A stretch of 64,000 nt of DNA from Paenibacillus sp. OVF10 (GCA_022836915.1 CP094668.1:4216001-4280000); one strand, 5' to 3'. Numbered from the stretch's first letter, positions 50,302 to 60,677 are shown. Notes: generated from the sequence alone by a model not told the origin. Translations and numbers: made by a program.

Positions 50302-51119
50302 TTGTTCAAAATCAGTGCGTTTTCCAGGCTAAGCAGGGTCTCATTAAAAACACTGCGTTATTATGACCAGATTGGCATACTTAAGCCGAGAAAGGTAGAT
50401 CAAGATACGGGTTACCGTTACTATTCCGCAGATCAGCTTCTCGAGCTCAACCGAATCTTCATTTATAAAGAATTGGGGTTTACGTTGCCACAAATCACAC
50501 AGCTGCTACAGGAACATATTACATTGGAGAATATTCAAGGCATGTTTAAGCTTAAAAGAAGCGAAATTCAGCAGATTATCGATACGGAACAAGCTAAACT
50601 CGTCCGAATTGAGGAACGCATGCAGCTTATAGAGGAAGAGGGCATGTCGAAACCGGGCAAGAAATACGAATCAAAGAGGAAGGTGCTCGGCAGTTTCTTT
50701 TTCAGACAGGGTGCGGGAGGGAAGAGGAGATCCCGAGTTTATTTCATCAGTTTGATCAGTCATTAACAAAAGAAATGCGCCAACTAATCCACGGACCACA
50801 GGTTGTTTTGTGGAGAGAAATCGCTGGACAAGAGGAAGAGTTCGAGTTTGAGATAGGTTACTTCTTAACCTGTGAGCTGCGATCACCTCCCGACCCATTT
50901 CAATTGCGGACTCTTCCTGCTGAACCCATGATGGCCACCATAGCTTATCGTTCCAATGCCACATTTGCCTGTAAAGCCTGTGTTCATCTAGCTACATGGA
51001 TTGAGAAGAATAACTATCAGATCAAGGAGAACGGAGCTGGTAGGGAACTATATTTACCCTTATCACAAGAACAAGATGCCCAATTCATAGAAATACAAAT
51101 TCCAATACTAAATAGATAA
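50302..51119 (+). CDS. MerR family regulator with GyrI-like effector domain (frame-disrupted)
   Basis: 272 residues restored. The N-terminal MerR HTH (FKISAFSRLSRVSLKTLRYY, IGILKPRKVDQDTGYRYYSA) and a coiled-coil linker are followed by a GyrI-like ligand domain (MATIAYRSNATFACKACVHL, ENGAGRELYLPLSQ), as in BmrR-type multidrug sensors. One missing A at 50669-50670 splits it; restored, GKKYE reads IKEEGARQFLFQTG. The TTG start at 50302 follows GGAGATGATA; a longer in-frame start at 50284 lacks a ribosome site. It sits just ahead of an MFS pump and probably activates it when a drug binds. Confidence 0.87.
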
Positions 51120-51143
51120 CTGAAGAAGATGGAGTGGAGTAAA

Positions 51144-52327
51144 GTGAAAAATAAATGGATCATATATATCTTGGCATTGGCTGTTTTTCTGATCGGAACC
51201 ATTGAATACATTATTACGGGAGTCATTGAAATGATCGCCGCAGACTTAAGCGTATCTACTTCCGAAGTGGGTTTGCTGGTGACTGTGTTTGCTCTAGCAG
51301 CGGCCATTATCGCCCCGATTCTCATTGCATTTACAATAAATATAGATCGCAAGATGTTACTGGTGTCCACCCTCAGTGTGTTTATAGCCAGTAACGGACT
51401 TATGCTTGTAAACCTTTCTTACGAAACATTACTATGGGTCCGAATTATTCAAGGGGCGAGCGGAGGAATCGCTACCGTAGTAGCGATGGCCGTATCGACA
51501 CGACTGGTTGAAAAAGAAAAAGGGGCAATGCCATCGGCATCATTTTGATGGGGCTAAGCAGTTCGCTAGTGCTCGGTGTCCCATTGGGCACATTTTTTAG
51601 TGAAATGTTTGGATGGAGAGTTCTATTTGTAATCATTGGATTGTTAAGTGTTCTTCCATTACTTATTATCTACAAAAAGGTTCCGGCAATCAAAGAGGAA
51701 GAAAAGATCACCCTCCGAATGCAGCTCTCCATTTTGAAAAATCCAATCATTCTGACTGCCTTGCTTATTACGTTATTGTATATCGGCGGCTATTCGACAC
51801 TGTTCACGTACATTACGCCTTTCTTACAAGCTACGTCTTCTCTTTCCATGACCGAGATAAGCGGTGTTCTGTTTCTCGCGGGAATTTGCAGCTTTGTCGG
51901 ATCAAAAGTGGGCGGACAATTGGCAGATGCAAAGGGATCAAAGTTTACAATTTGTCTAGGCCTTCTGTTACAAGGCATAACTCTTCTTTTGTTTGCTCTA
52001 GCGGGTATCAATCTTATGATTTTAATCTTCATTTTAATGATTTTTATGTTAGCAACGTGGAGTATATCTCCGGCCCAGCAACTATATCTGGTTACACTGG
52101 CACCTCGTAATCCTGACATTGCCCTTAGCGTAAATACGTCGTTTATCCAATTTGGTTTTGCATTGGGATCTGGATTAGGCGGTCTTGTGATCAATCATAC
52201 ATCTGTCCTGTATTTGAATTGGTTGGGTTTTGCCGCTGTAAGCATTGCTTTACTTCTTGCAATCTTACTATTTAAGAAATCGAGAATCAGGATTGAAGGC
52301 CCACGGTCTGAATCCAAAAGCGGTTGA
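51144..52327 (+). CDS. MFS multidrug transporter with C-terminus formed by a duplicated arsC fragment (frame-disrupted)
   Basis: 394 residues restored, twelve membrane segments. FLIGTIEYIITGVIEMIAADL and RIIQGASGGIATVVAMAVS fit the DHA1 drug-efflux group (AraJ/YdhP-like). One missing base in the A5/G4 stretch 51517-51525 breaks it; adding an A gives EKEKRGNAIGIILMGLSSS. The last codons after FKKSRIR (IEGPRSESKSG) are read out of the arsC-like direct repeat that begins at 52292, so the natural tail has been replaced at a recombination junction. GTG 51144 has GGAG in front; ATG 51129 is also in frame. Confidence 0.82.
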
Positions 52328-52667
52328 AGCCATGAACGAAGTTAATCTGGATATTTCGACTCAACTTCCGATATCATTGATTCAGAGTTGTTGAACAATG
52401 CTGATTTTGTAGTCACATTATGTGGAGAAGCCGCGGATAAATGTCCAATGACACCACCACATGTGAAGCGGGATCACTGGGGATTCGATGATCCTGCCAA
52501 AGCGCAAGAGTTGATGAAGAGAAATGGCCATATTCCAAAGGGTTCGTGACCAGATTGGGGAGCGTATTAGAACGTTTGCTGAAACCGGAAAATTAATACA
52601 AACCTGACTGAGCAGGATAATTGAATGAACACCAAGAGGATGCCACGATAAGTGGCATTTTTTGTTC
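52292..52667 (+). pseudogene. arsC fragment, direct repeat copy 2 with its terminator
   Basis: 376 bases matching 49745-50122 in order and direction at roughly 90% identity. The part encoding the catalytic P-loop (residues 1-40) is missing and the rest carries indels, for example ACTCAAACCTCGG against ACTCAACTTCCG, so it cannot make a working reductase. The first 36 bases double as the 3' end of the MFS gene. The copied terminator (stem ATGCCAC/GTGGCAT, 52640-52664) probably now ends the MerR-MFS transcript. Confidence 0.88.
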
Positions 52668-52795
52668 CAGTATCTCCATCTGTCTAATTTTAAAATTTCA
52701 GGGTTAACTAGTAGGGATGAAAGTAGAAGACCAAATTTATGCATAATTTTTGAGGGTAAGATCCATAGTAATGGGAAAATAAAGGAGGTGGGTTT

Positions 52796-54402
52796 ATGGT
52801 GTTCCGATGGATCAAAAATGTATTTAAAACTCCAGAGGAGGGAGGATCTCAAAAAAGAAAACAAAGCATTTTGAAAGTATGGAGATATCACTTCCACTTA
52901 AACTCACTTCAATCAAAGAAGCTTATGAACATAGTCCTGATTTTGTGGTTCGCGATTTCTCAGGGTTTGGTACAAAGAGCTCTTCTCTGGCCATTTGTTA
53001 TATTGAAGGTTTAACAGATCCTGCGCTCCTTGTGGAACTTATGGAAAGTGTCAATCAATTTATTAACACGACATCTCCATTGGAAGACCACCCATTAGAT
53101 GTACAAGTGAAAAGAATCCTACCTTCAGGAAATATCCAAATTTTAGATTCCGTTCAACTAGTTCATAAAGCCATATTAACAGGGAACGTAGTTATTCTTA
53201 TGGATGGTATACAAAATGTCTTAGCTGTGCCGATCTCCGGTGGGGCTAGAAGATCAGTGGAGGAACCTACGTCCCAGACGGTCGTCAGGGGACCAAAGGA
53301 AGGCTTCACAGAGGAACTCACAACCAATATAACCCTGGTTCGACGGAAAATACGGTCGCATGACCTGAAGTTTCAAATGCACAATATTGGAGAGTACACT
53401 CAAACCTCAGTCGCATTGGCTTATATACAAGGCATCGCCAAGCCTGAAGTGGTTGCTGAAGTCACGAAGAGGCTAGGTTCTATTAATACAGACAGTATAC
53501 TTGAGAGTGGTTACATAGAAGAATTCATTCAGGACTCACCGCTTACTCCTTTTCCGACCATGATTAATACAGAGCGTCCAGACACTGTGGCAGGCAGCTT
53601 ACTCGATGGACAAGTTGCCATTCTGGTAGATGGAACCCCGTTTGCCCTTATTGCCCCGGTCACCTTTTTTAATTTCTTTCAGACTCCTGAAGATTACTAC
53701 CAGCGTTACGATATTTCAACTTTTTTAAGAGCCATTCGGATGATGAGTTTTCTTATTTCTTTATTGCTGCCTTCCACTTTCATTGCATTAACGACATTCC
53801 AGCAAGAAATGATACCCACCACATTATTAGTGACCCTGGCAGCTCAGAGAGAAGGCGTCCCATTTCCAGCTTTACTGGAAGCACTGCTGATGGAAGTGAC
53901 GTTCGAAGTCATACGTGAAGCAGGAGTTCGAATGCCACGAGCTATTGGGCCTGCGATATCCATTGTTGGTGCACTGGTTATCGGTCAAGCAGCCGTAGAA
54001 GCAGGATTGGTTTCGGGAGCGATGGTCATTGTAGTATCTTTCACGGCGATATCCAACTTTGTTATCCCGTATTTCAGCATGGCAACAGCAGTCCGGTTAA
54101 TGCGTTTTCCATTCATGTTGCTGGCAGGAACCCTTGGTTTGTTCGGAATTCTGGCAGGTGCAGTGCCTTTATTGGCTCACTTGGTATCATTAAAGTCATT
54201 GGGTGTTGACTATTTGATGCCTTTCAGTCCATTTTACAAGTCGAACATTAAAGATCTGATATTAAGGGTACCTTGGTGGGCGATGAAGACCAGACCTGAA
54301 GAAAAAGTGGGATTAAACAAAACAAGGCAAGCCGCTCATCAATATCCTTCAGGCTCAAACAATGTTATAGATAGTGTAAATGACCCTGATTCTTCCAAGT
54401 AA
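52796..54402 (+). CDS. gerA: GerA family spore germination protein, second operon (frame-disrupted near start)
   Basis: 535 residues restored. The ATG at 52796 follows AAAGGAGGTG and gives MVFRWIKNVFKTPEEGG. The TTTT run at 52869-52872 needs one T to join KQSI to FESMEISLPLKLTSIKEA. The core has RGPKEGFTEELTTNITLVRR, INTERPDTVAGSLLDGQVAI and FPALLEALLMEVTFEVIREA, and it ends with the tail VPWWAMKTRPEEK. It is the receptor's large subunit, followed by gerC then gerB. It is only moderately similar to the gerA at 15164, so the two receptors are separate lineages. Confidence 0.9.
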
Positions 54403-54415
54403 AGGAGCGGTTTCT

Positions 54416-55633
54416 ATGTTTCGACGGTGGTTCGCTTTAATACTGTTCATTTCAACTATGTCTATTGCCGGGTGCGGTAATGGCGTTGAATTGAATGATC
54501 TGGGTATTACAACTGCAACAGGGGTTGACAGACAGAATGGTAATTGGAACATTAGCTATCAAATTATTGTCCCTCCAGCGAGCAGTACGAATGGATCCTC
54601 AACAGGTGGTTCTCAGGCAGCCGTAACTACCTTTTCATCTCAAGGAAAAACTATTCGAGAAGCCATAGCGAAAAGCAGTCTAGAGAATCCTAAAAAGTTA
54701 TACTTTGCTCATACTAACGTCCTTTTGATTGGAGACGATGCTGCAAAATATGGAATTTCAGAAATTATGGATGACTATTACCGCAATATTGATGCTCGAG
54801 AATCGGTAAAGATTATCATTGCTGATGGAAAAGCGAGAGATTATCTTAATAAACTGGTTCCTCCAGAAAAACAGCCTGGCCGGGCGCTATCCGAGATTTT
54901 GGAACGAAACAAAGAGAGAGGATCATTTTATCCTGTTATGAATCTTCATGAAGTCGCGTTGAAGATCACTTCCGACAGTGGAGTTGCCGGAATCCCGATT
55001 GTCACGCTTAAAGGTGGGGATGCGAGTAAACTGGAATCCATTGACACTTTTAAGCAAACATCAACATCAAGCCATTTAAGACTCGATGGATTAAGTGTGT
55101 TCTTTAAAGACAAGGAAATCGGGAATTTGAATGAAACAGAAAGTAAGGGCATTTCATGGCTAACAGATGGAGTAGATAGGACTAATTTGAGCTATACAGG
55201 GGTAAAAGGTGAGGTTAATTCTTTTCTGGTCCGAAAAGCAAGCGTTAAGGTAATCCCAATCAAATCCGGCTCTCATTACACTGTTCAAGTGAGTGCAAAA
55301 GTTGATGCTGAGCTAGATGAGAGCACAGCCTTGAAAGATATAGTTAATACACAGATCGTAGACGAATTGCAGATTCAAGCTGAACAAATTATCAGAAAAG
55401 AGATTATGGATGGTTGGAATGCAAGCCAACGACTCCATGTAGATATGCTGGGAATAGCAAATAAAATACATCAAAGACATCCTAAAGACTGGAAAGTATT
55501 AAAAAACAATTGGTCAGAGGAATTGGCACACATGGATATTAATATTAACGTGGCCGTTACCTTAAGACGAGTAGGCTTACTTCAGGACTCATTTAATCGG
55601 TTGCTTGAAACAAATAGTGAAGGGGAATACTAA
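54416..55633 (+). CDS. gerC: Ger(x)C family spore germination lipoprotein, second operon
   Basis: 405 residues, intact. It has a lipoprotein signal MFRRWFALILFISTMSIAGC with lipobox IAGC, then GVELNDLGITTATGVDR and the conserved body (RALSEILERNKERGSFYPVM, IKSGSHYTVQVSAKVDAEL, IANKIHQRHPKDW). I chose the ATG at 54416 behind AAAGGAGCGG; the frame also opens 36 bases earlier inside gerA. The intact frame here, against the broken neighbours, fits random base-call errors. Confidence 0.92.
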   Translation: MFRRWFALILFISTMSIAGCGNGVELNDLGITTATGVDRQNGNWNISYQIIVPPASSTNGSSTGGSQAAVTTFSSQGKTIREAIAKSSLENPKKLYFAHTNVLLIGDDAAKYGISEIMDDYYRNIDARESVKIIIADGKARDYLNKLVPPEKQPGRALSEILERNKERGSFYPVMNLHEVALKITSDSGVAGIPIVTLKGGDASKLESIDTFKQTSTSSHLRLDGLSVFFKDKEIGNLNETESKGISWLTDGVDRTNLSYTGVKGEVNSFLVRKASVKVIPIKSGSHYTVQVSAKVDAELDESTALKDIVNTQIVDELQIQAEQIIRKEIMDGWNASQRLHVDMLGIANKIHQRHPKDWKVLKNNWSEELAHMDININVAVTLRRVGLLQDSFNRLLETNSEGEY

Positions 55634-55653
55634 CATCAAGGAGATGTTTAATT

Positions 55654-56749
55654 ATGAATTCAGCAAGGACTCTTCGCGTATCCGAATTGGCTATTTGTCT
55701 TTCCCTATTTGAAGTGGGAAGCACAACCTTGTTTCTTATTGGCGGCGAGGCCAAGCAGGATGCATGGTTAGCCATGCTGGCAGGGGCTTTTGCCGGATTG
55801 TTGTTATTACTTCTTCATTTGGCTATTCATCATCAGGAACCTGAACTAGATTTGTTTCTTCTATTTCGGCGCTATATGGGCAAGATTCTGGGTACGATAA
55901 TAAATCTATTATTTATAGGTTATTTCGCGTATGAAGCTTCCCGAAATTTGCGGGATCTAAGTGAAGTCACCGAATTGACTTTACTTAACAAAACACCGAT
56001 GTGGATCGTCAGTGTAATCACAATTCTTGTAGTCTCCAACACAGTTCGGTATGGATATCGGGTATTGTTCCTTATGTGTATGATTCTGTTTCCTATTATG
56101 GTTTTGGGTTATACGTTAATCAGCATTTTAATTCCTTCAACCGACCTTTTTCACACAGATCTAAGTATGCCTGTTATGGAGAATGGATGGGGACCCATTT
56201 TTCAAGCTGCATTTCCGGAGATTATTTCGTTTCCATTCGGACAGGTTGTCTTGTTTTTGGTTTTTTATCCATATGCTCGTAAAGGTAAGAACCTAAATAA
56301 AGTGGTAATCACTGCCTATATCATAACCGCGATCGCTTTAACCTTTATTAATCAACTGATCATTTTTGTCATGGGACCGCGGATTGCCATGTTTAGCACA
56401 CTTCCGCTTCTGCAAACAGTTCAATTGATTGACATGGTCGAGGTATTCGAGCGGATGGATGTATTATTTACTTTGCTTCTTTTTTAGGATTGGGCATTAA
56501 AATAGCAGCTTTTTTCATGGGGCTGTTATCGGACTCGAAAGAGTAACCAGATTGAATTACAAGAAGTGGGTATTGCCCGTAGGGCTCCTTCTATATGGTT
56601 TGTCATTCCTATCACCGACTTTTACGGAATATATAGAAGTTGGGCGGGGAATTACATTGAATTATTCTTCGCCTGTATTTCAAATCATCCTTCCATTTTT
56701 TTTATTTATTATTATCCTCCTGAGAAAAAGAAACATTAAAAAACAATAA
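55654..56749 (+). CDS. gerB: GerB family spore germination permease, second operon (frame-disrupted)
   Basis: 365 residues restored, about ten membrane segments. The start SARTLRVSELAICLSLFEVG and middle FPEIISFPFGQVVLFLVFYP are GerB-like. Two bases are missing: one T in the run 56480-56485 (joins TLLLF to LGLGIKIAAFFMG) and one G in 56519-56522 (joins FFMG to AVIGLERVTRLNYKKWV). AAGGAGATG precedes the ATG. It completes the A-C-B operon, the reverse order of subunits B and C compared with the first ger operon. Confidence 0.88.
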
Positions 56750-56892
56750 TCAAACCTCTGAACCAGCTATAGAAACTTCTGAATAAAGAAACACTTTTCG
56801 TATGTCCGAAGAGCGGACCAAAAGATCTGCTCACTTTTTTCTGGACTGATCAGTTCAGATATGTTATATTTCTGAAACGGGAGGTGTTAATT

Positions 56893-57467
56893 ATCGCCAG
56901 GACTAAAGAATTTGACAAAAATCAAGCGTTACACGAAGCAATGCTGTTGTTTTGGAAAAAGGATACGAGGCTGCTAGCATACCGGATTTACTGGAAGTGA
57001 TGGGCATTAGCCGATCCAGCCTTTATGATACGTTTTCCGACAAGCAAACCTTGTACAGAGATGCCCTGGAGCATTATAAAAAAGGGAGTTCCAATAAGCA
57101 GACCATTCTTGAACAAGCATCAAACGTAAGAGATGGAATTCTTCAATTTTTTGAATATCATATTGCTTCAGCATACGATACGAGCCTACCGGGCGGATGT
57201 TTTGTAACGAATACAGCTACAACATTGGAGTCACCAGATGAACAGATAAATGTCTTGATACAGACTAGTTTTTCAGATTTGGAACAAGCATTTTGCGAGC
57301 TTTTGGAGAAGGGCCAACAATCGGGAGAGATAGATAAAACAACAGATATCAAAACATTGTCTTATTTATTGCTGAATTTACATCAAAGCATAAATATTAT
57401 GGCCAAAACAGGTCAAAATCCAGAACGTGCAAAAGAGATGATTAGCTTTGTAATTGCAGGGATATAA
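56893..57467 (+). CDS. TetR/AcrR family regulator (frame-disrupted, non-ATG start)
   Basis: About 191 residues restored. ARTKEFDKNQALHEAMLLFW, then IPDLLEVMGISRSSLYDTFS and KQTLYRDALEHYKKG, form a TetR HTH of the YcnC/AcuR type. One missing A in the run 56956-56960 joins FWKK to GYEAASIPDLLEV. The codon where Met is expected is ATC (56893-56895), eight bases after GGGAGG, with ATT just before it; either a rare start or a miscall. It likely controls the downstream dehydrogenase, monooxygenase and hydrolase genes. Confidence 0.8.
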
Positions 57468-57625
57468 TTTTTTTAGCAATATCGGAATGATTGTTCCGTT
57501 ATTATATTACTCATATTTTGAAGGTGTCATTTGAAGAGTATCTGTAAGACCATAATTTTTTTGATCATTCTGGAACATTCATTCCGTTATCGAAACAATC
57601 CATCAACAATAAGGAGATGCAACCA

Positions 57626-58495
57626 ATGAAGGTATCGTTTATTGGACTTGGAAATATGGGCCTTCCAATGGCACAAAACCTGTTGAAAGCGGGTTATGAC
57701 GTAGTCATCTTTAATCGGACCCCTGAAAAAGCTGAACCATTAATAAAACAGGGAGCACGGTATGTCCAAACACCACTAGAGGCAGCGAAAGAAAGCAATC
57801 TTGTAATTACCATGTTATCTGATGATGCTGCTTTGAGAGAGATTGTTGAGGGACCAACTGGCGTTCTGAACGGATTATCTGAAAATGGAATTCACGTATC
57901 TGCCAGTACGATCAGCGTAGATCTGGCTCGGAAATTATCCGCTTTGCATGCGGAGAGACACCAGCACTTTGTGTCTGCCACCGTAATGGGTCGTCCGGAT
58001 GCCGCGAAAGCAGCTACATTGCGCATTATTTTAGCTGGTCCGGAACATGCAAGACAACGAGTACTTCCCATGTTAACAGCACTAAGTCAAGAGATATTTG
58101 AGATTGGGGATCATGGCGAAGAAGGTAACATTGTCAAAATAGGCGTTAACTTTCTGATTGCTTCAATGCTGGAAGCTTTGTCGGAAGCGCAGCTCATGGT
58201 TGAAAAGCACGGCATTAAGCCGTCCCGATATATGGATGTTGTGAATGCTCTTTTTCAATCTCCGGTATATCAGAACTATGGCGCGATCATGACTGAACAG
58301 CGCTTTGAACCAGCCGGTTTTAAAATGAAGCTTGGGTTAAAGGATGTTGCATTAGCTATCGAGGCAGCCAAGTCAGTTCAAGCTCCACTTCCTTTAGGTC
58401 AGCTTATTCATCAACACCTCTCTGAAGGAATTACCCATGGTTATGGTGAGTTGGATTGGACGGCTTTAATCCGTTGTCTTGAGCATTCCTCTTAA
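57626..58495 (+). CDS. NAD(P)-dependent oxidoreductase, 3-hydroxyisobutyrate dehydrogenase family
   Basis: 289 residues, intact. The Rossmann motif VSFIGLGNMGLPMAQNLLKA and the substrate-binding VSATVMGRPDAAKAATLRII (VSGG-type motif altered) are followed by the catalytic-Lys region EGNIVKIGVNFLIASMLEAL, matching the beta-hydroxyacid dehydrogenase/imine reductase-like group. I prefer the ATG at 57626, nine bases after AAGGAG; an ATG at 57617 abuts that site. It leads a three-gene set with a luciferase-family enzyme and a hydrolase. Substrate unknown. Confidence 0.88.
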   Translation: MKVSFIGLGNMGLPMAQNLLKAGYDVVIFNRTPEKAEPLIKQGARYVQTPLEAAKESNLVITMLSDDAALREIVEGPTGVLNGLSENGIHVSASTISVDLARKLSALHAERHQHFVSATVMGRPDAAKAATLRIILAGPEHARQRVLPMLTALSQEIFEIGDHGEEGNIVKIGVNFLIASMLEALSEAQLMVEKHGIKPSRYMDVVNALFQSPVYQNYGAIMTEQRFEPAGFKMKLGLKDVALAIEAAKSVQAPLPLGQLIHQHLSEGITHGYGELDWTALIRCLEHSS

Positions 58496-58524
58496 AGAAA
58501 GAAAAATATAAGGAGAGATTAATT

Positions 58525-59575
58525 ATGGAAATAGGTGTTACTTCATTCGTAGAAACAAAACCTGATACGAAGACCGGAGTTGTGATGAGTCACGCTCAGC
58601 GATTGCGAGAAGTTGTGGAAGAAATTGTCCTTGCAGATCAGGTAGGACTTGATGTGTTTGGCATAGGTGAACATCATCGTGATGATTATGCAGCATCTTC
58701 ACCAGCAATGGTGTTGTCCGCTGCGGCGCCCTCACAAAACGGATTCGATTGACAAGTGCTGTGACGGTGCTTTCTTCAGCAGATCCTGTCCGTGTGTTTC
58801 AGGATTTTGCCACGCTTGACGGTCTCTCCAATGGACGTGCCGAGATTATAGCGGGTCGGGGTTCCTTCATTGAGTCCTTTCCACTGTTTGGTTATGACCT
58901 GAATGACTACGAGGATTTATTTAATGAAAATATTGAACTGCTTCTTAAATTACGGGAATCCGAGAAAGTAACTTGGAGTGGAGGCCATCGACCAGCGATA
59001 CATAATCTGGGGGTATACCCGCGTCCTGTTCAGGATTCCATCCCTGTATGGATTGGTAGCGGAGGTACTCAGGAGTCTGCCATACGTGCTGGAATTCTAG
59101 GTCTGCCACTAGTTCTGGCAATTATCGGGGGTAATCCAACGAAATTCGCGCCACTTGTAGAACTGTATAAAAAGGCGGCAACTCATGCTGGTCATGATGT
59201 ATCACAGCTTCGGGTAGGTTCACATTCAATCGGATTTGTTGCAGAAGATACGGAAAAAGCCGCAGAACTCTTTTTCCCGTCCACTCAGTACGGCATGAAT
59301 AAACTCGGCAAAGAGCGGGGTGGGCATATTACGATCGTTCCAGCTATGACGCTGCCCGCAGCTCTGATGGTGCGTTGTATGTAGGGGATCCAGAAACTGT
59401 TGCTCAAAAAATCATTCATCTGCGCAAGCATGTAGGAATTACACGTTTCATGATGTATGTTCCCTTAAGCACGATGCCACATGAGTTGGTAATGCGGGCT
59501 ATAGAATTGCTCGGTAAAGAGGTTGCACCGCGAGTACGAGAGGAAATTTCCAAGTGGGAAGCTGAAATGAGATAA
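58525..59575 (+). CDS. LLM-class flavin-dependent oxidoreductase (frame-disrupted)
   Basis: 350 residues restored. The luciferase-like monooxygenase features are VFGIGEHHRDDYAASSP, LTSAVTVLSSADPVRVFQDF, EIIAGRGSFIESFPLFGYD and ALYVGDPETVAQKIIHLR. Two missing bases: an A in 58736-58739 (SQKRIRLTSAV) and a G in 59317-59320 (ERGWAYYDRSSYDAARSSDG). Both repairs restore conserved family sequence exactly. It uses reduced flavin to oxidise an unknown small molecule. GGAGAG precedes the ATG; 29 bp after the dehydrogenase. Confidence 0.87.
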
Positions 59576-59632
59576 GAATTAACTGAAAAAACGTACACGA
59601 TCGAATTCATTATTATATTTGGAGGAATTATC

Positions 59633-60609
59633 ATGAGTATTGAGAAACGTATATTACCAGAATTAAGAGAGGTTTATTCACAATTTCCAGGGTTTGAGTT
59701 GGAGAAAAATTTAGAGTGGAGCAGAAACTTAGTATCGGCTGCATCGGTGAAAAATTCAGAGCATGTAAACACAACTAGTCGGAAAATTCCGAGGGATGGA
59801 GGTGAGATGCTGGTCAAAATTTATGAGCCGGCCGAACGAACGAATGATTTACTACCAGCCATGTTATGGATTCATGGGGGTGGGTACGTGTTAGGACATC
59901 CCGATATGGACGACAAATTGTGCGAACGTTTTGTTCAGACAGCAGAATGTATTGTCGTATCAGTCGATTATAGGCTCGCTCCTGAGCATCCTTATCCTGC
60001 GGGGATTGAAGATTGTTATGCTGGATTGGTATGGATGACGGAGGAAGCAGAAATGCTTGGTATTGATGTGAATCGGGTTGCAATTGCCGGTGCTAGCGGT
60101 GGTGGAGGACTGACAGCAGCACTCGCGCTGATGGCACGTGATAAAGGAGGTCCGTCTATTATCTTCCAAATGCCATTGTACCCGATGTTAGATAATCGCA
60201 ACATCACGCCATCTAGTCATGAGATTACAGAAGAGGGTTCAATCTGGAACCGAACGGACAACGTGGCTGCTTGGAATATGTACCTTGGTGAGGAGAACGA
60301 TGTCAATGGAAGTTCTTCTTATGCAGTACCTTCGAGAGCAGAGAACTTGGCCGGATTGCCGCCAGCCTATACTTGTGTAGGTCAGCTCGATCTATTCCGG
60401 GATGAGACGATGGAGTACGTGGCACGACTAGCACAAGCAGGTGTGGATGTTGAATTTCAACTCTATCCAGGTTGTTTCCACCTTTTGAAATTCTTGCTCC
60501 AGAAACAGAAGTGAGTCAGCGCGCTGTTCAGGGTTATATGGATGCAATGGCTCGTGCACTTCATCCCAATAGAACCCTTAAAAAAGGATTGATGCATCAG
60601 AACCTTTGA
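59633..60609 (+). CDS. Alpha/beta hydrolase of the HSL/acetyl-esterase type (frame-disrupted)
   Basis: 325 residues restored. The HGGG oxyanion motif WIHGGGYVLGHPD, then SVDYRLAPEHPYPAGIEDCY and the nucleophile elbow AGASGGGGLTAALALMAR (GxSxG), identify a hormone-sensitive-lipase-type esterase; the acid lies in CVGQLDLFRDE and the His in GCFHPFEILAPE. That His context is correct only after adding one base at 60481-60486; as read, the protein ends 32 residues early. GGAGG precedes the ATG. Probably co-transcribed with the two oxidoreductases in a small catabolic or detoxifying unit. Confidence 0.87.
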
Positions 60610-60647
60610 ACTTAAAGAAAATTTATAATAGGAAACTTTATGTCCGA

Positions 60648-60677
60648 AGAAGTCACTAAATTAGTGGCTTCTTTTTG
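60648..60677 (+). terminator. Rho-independent terminator
   Basis: AGAAGTCACTAA / TTAGTGGCTTCT (one G-T pair) with T5 follows the hydrolase gene by about 38 bases. Confidence 0.85.

Noticed and set aside
52292..52667. A second functional arsC
   Set aside because: The catalytic P-loop part is absent and indels disrupt the remainder, so only a fragment is present.
4824..60609. Reading the frame breaks as phase variation or programmed frameshifting
   Set aside because: The breaks are in too many unrelated genes, the runs are short, and no slippery-sequence context or downstream structure recurs.
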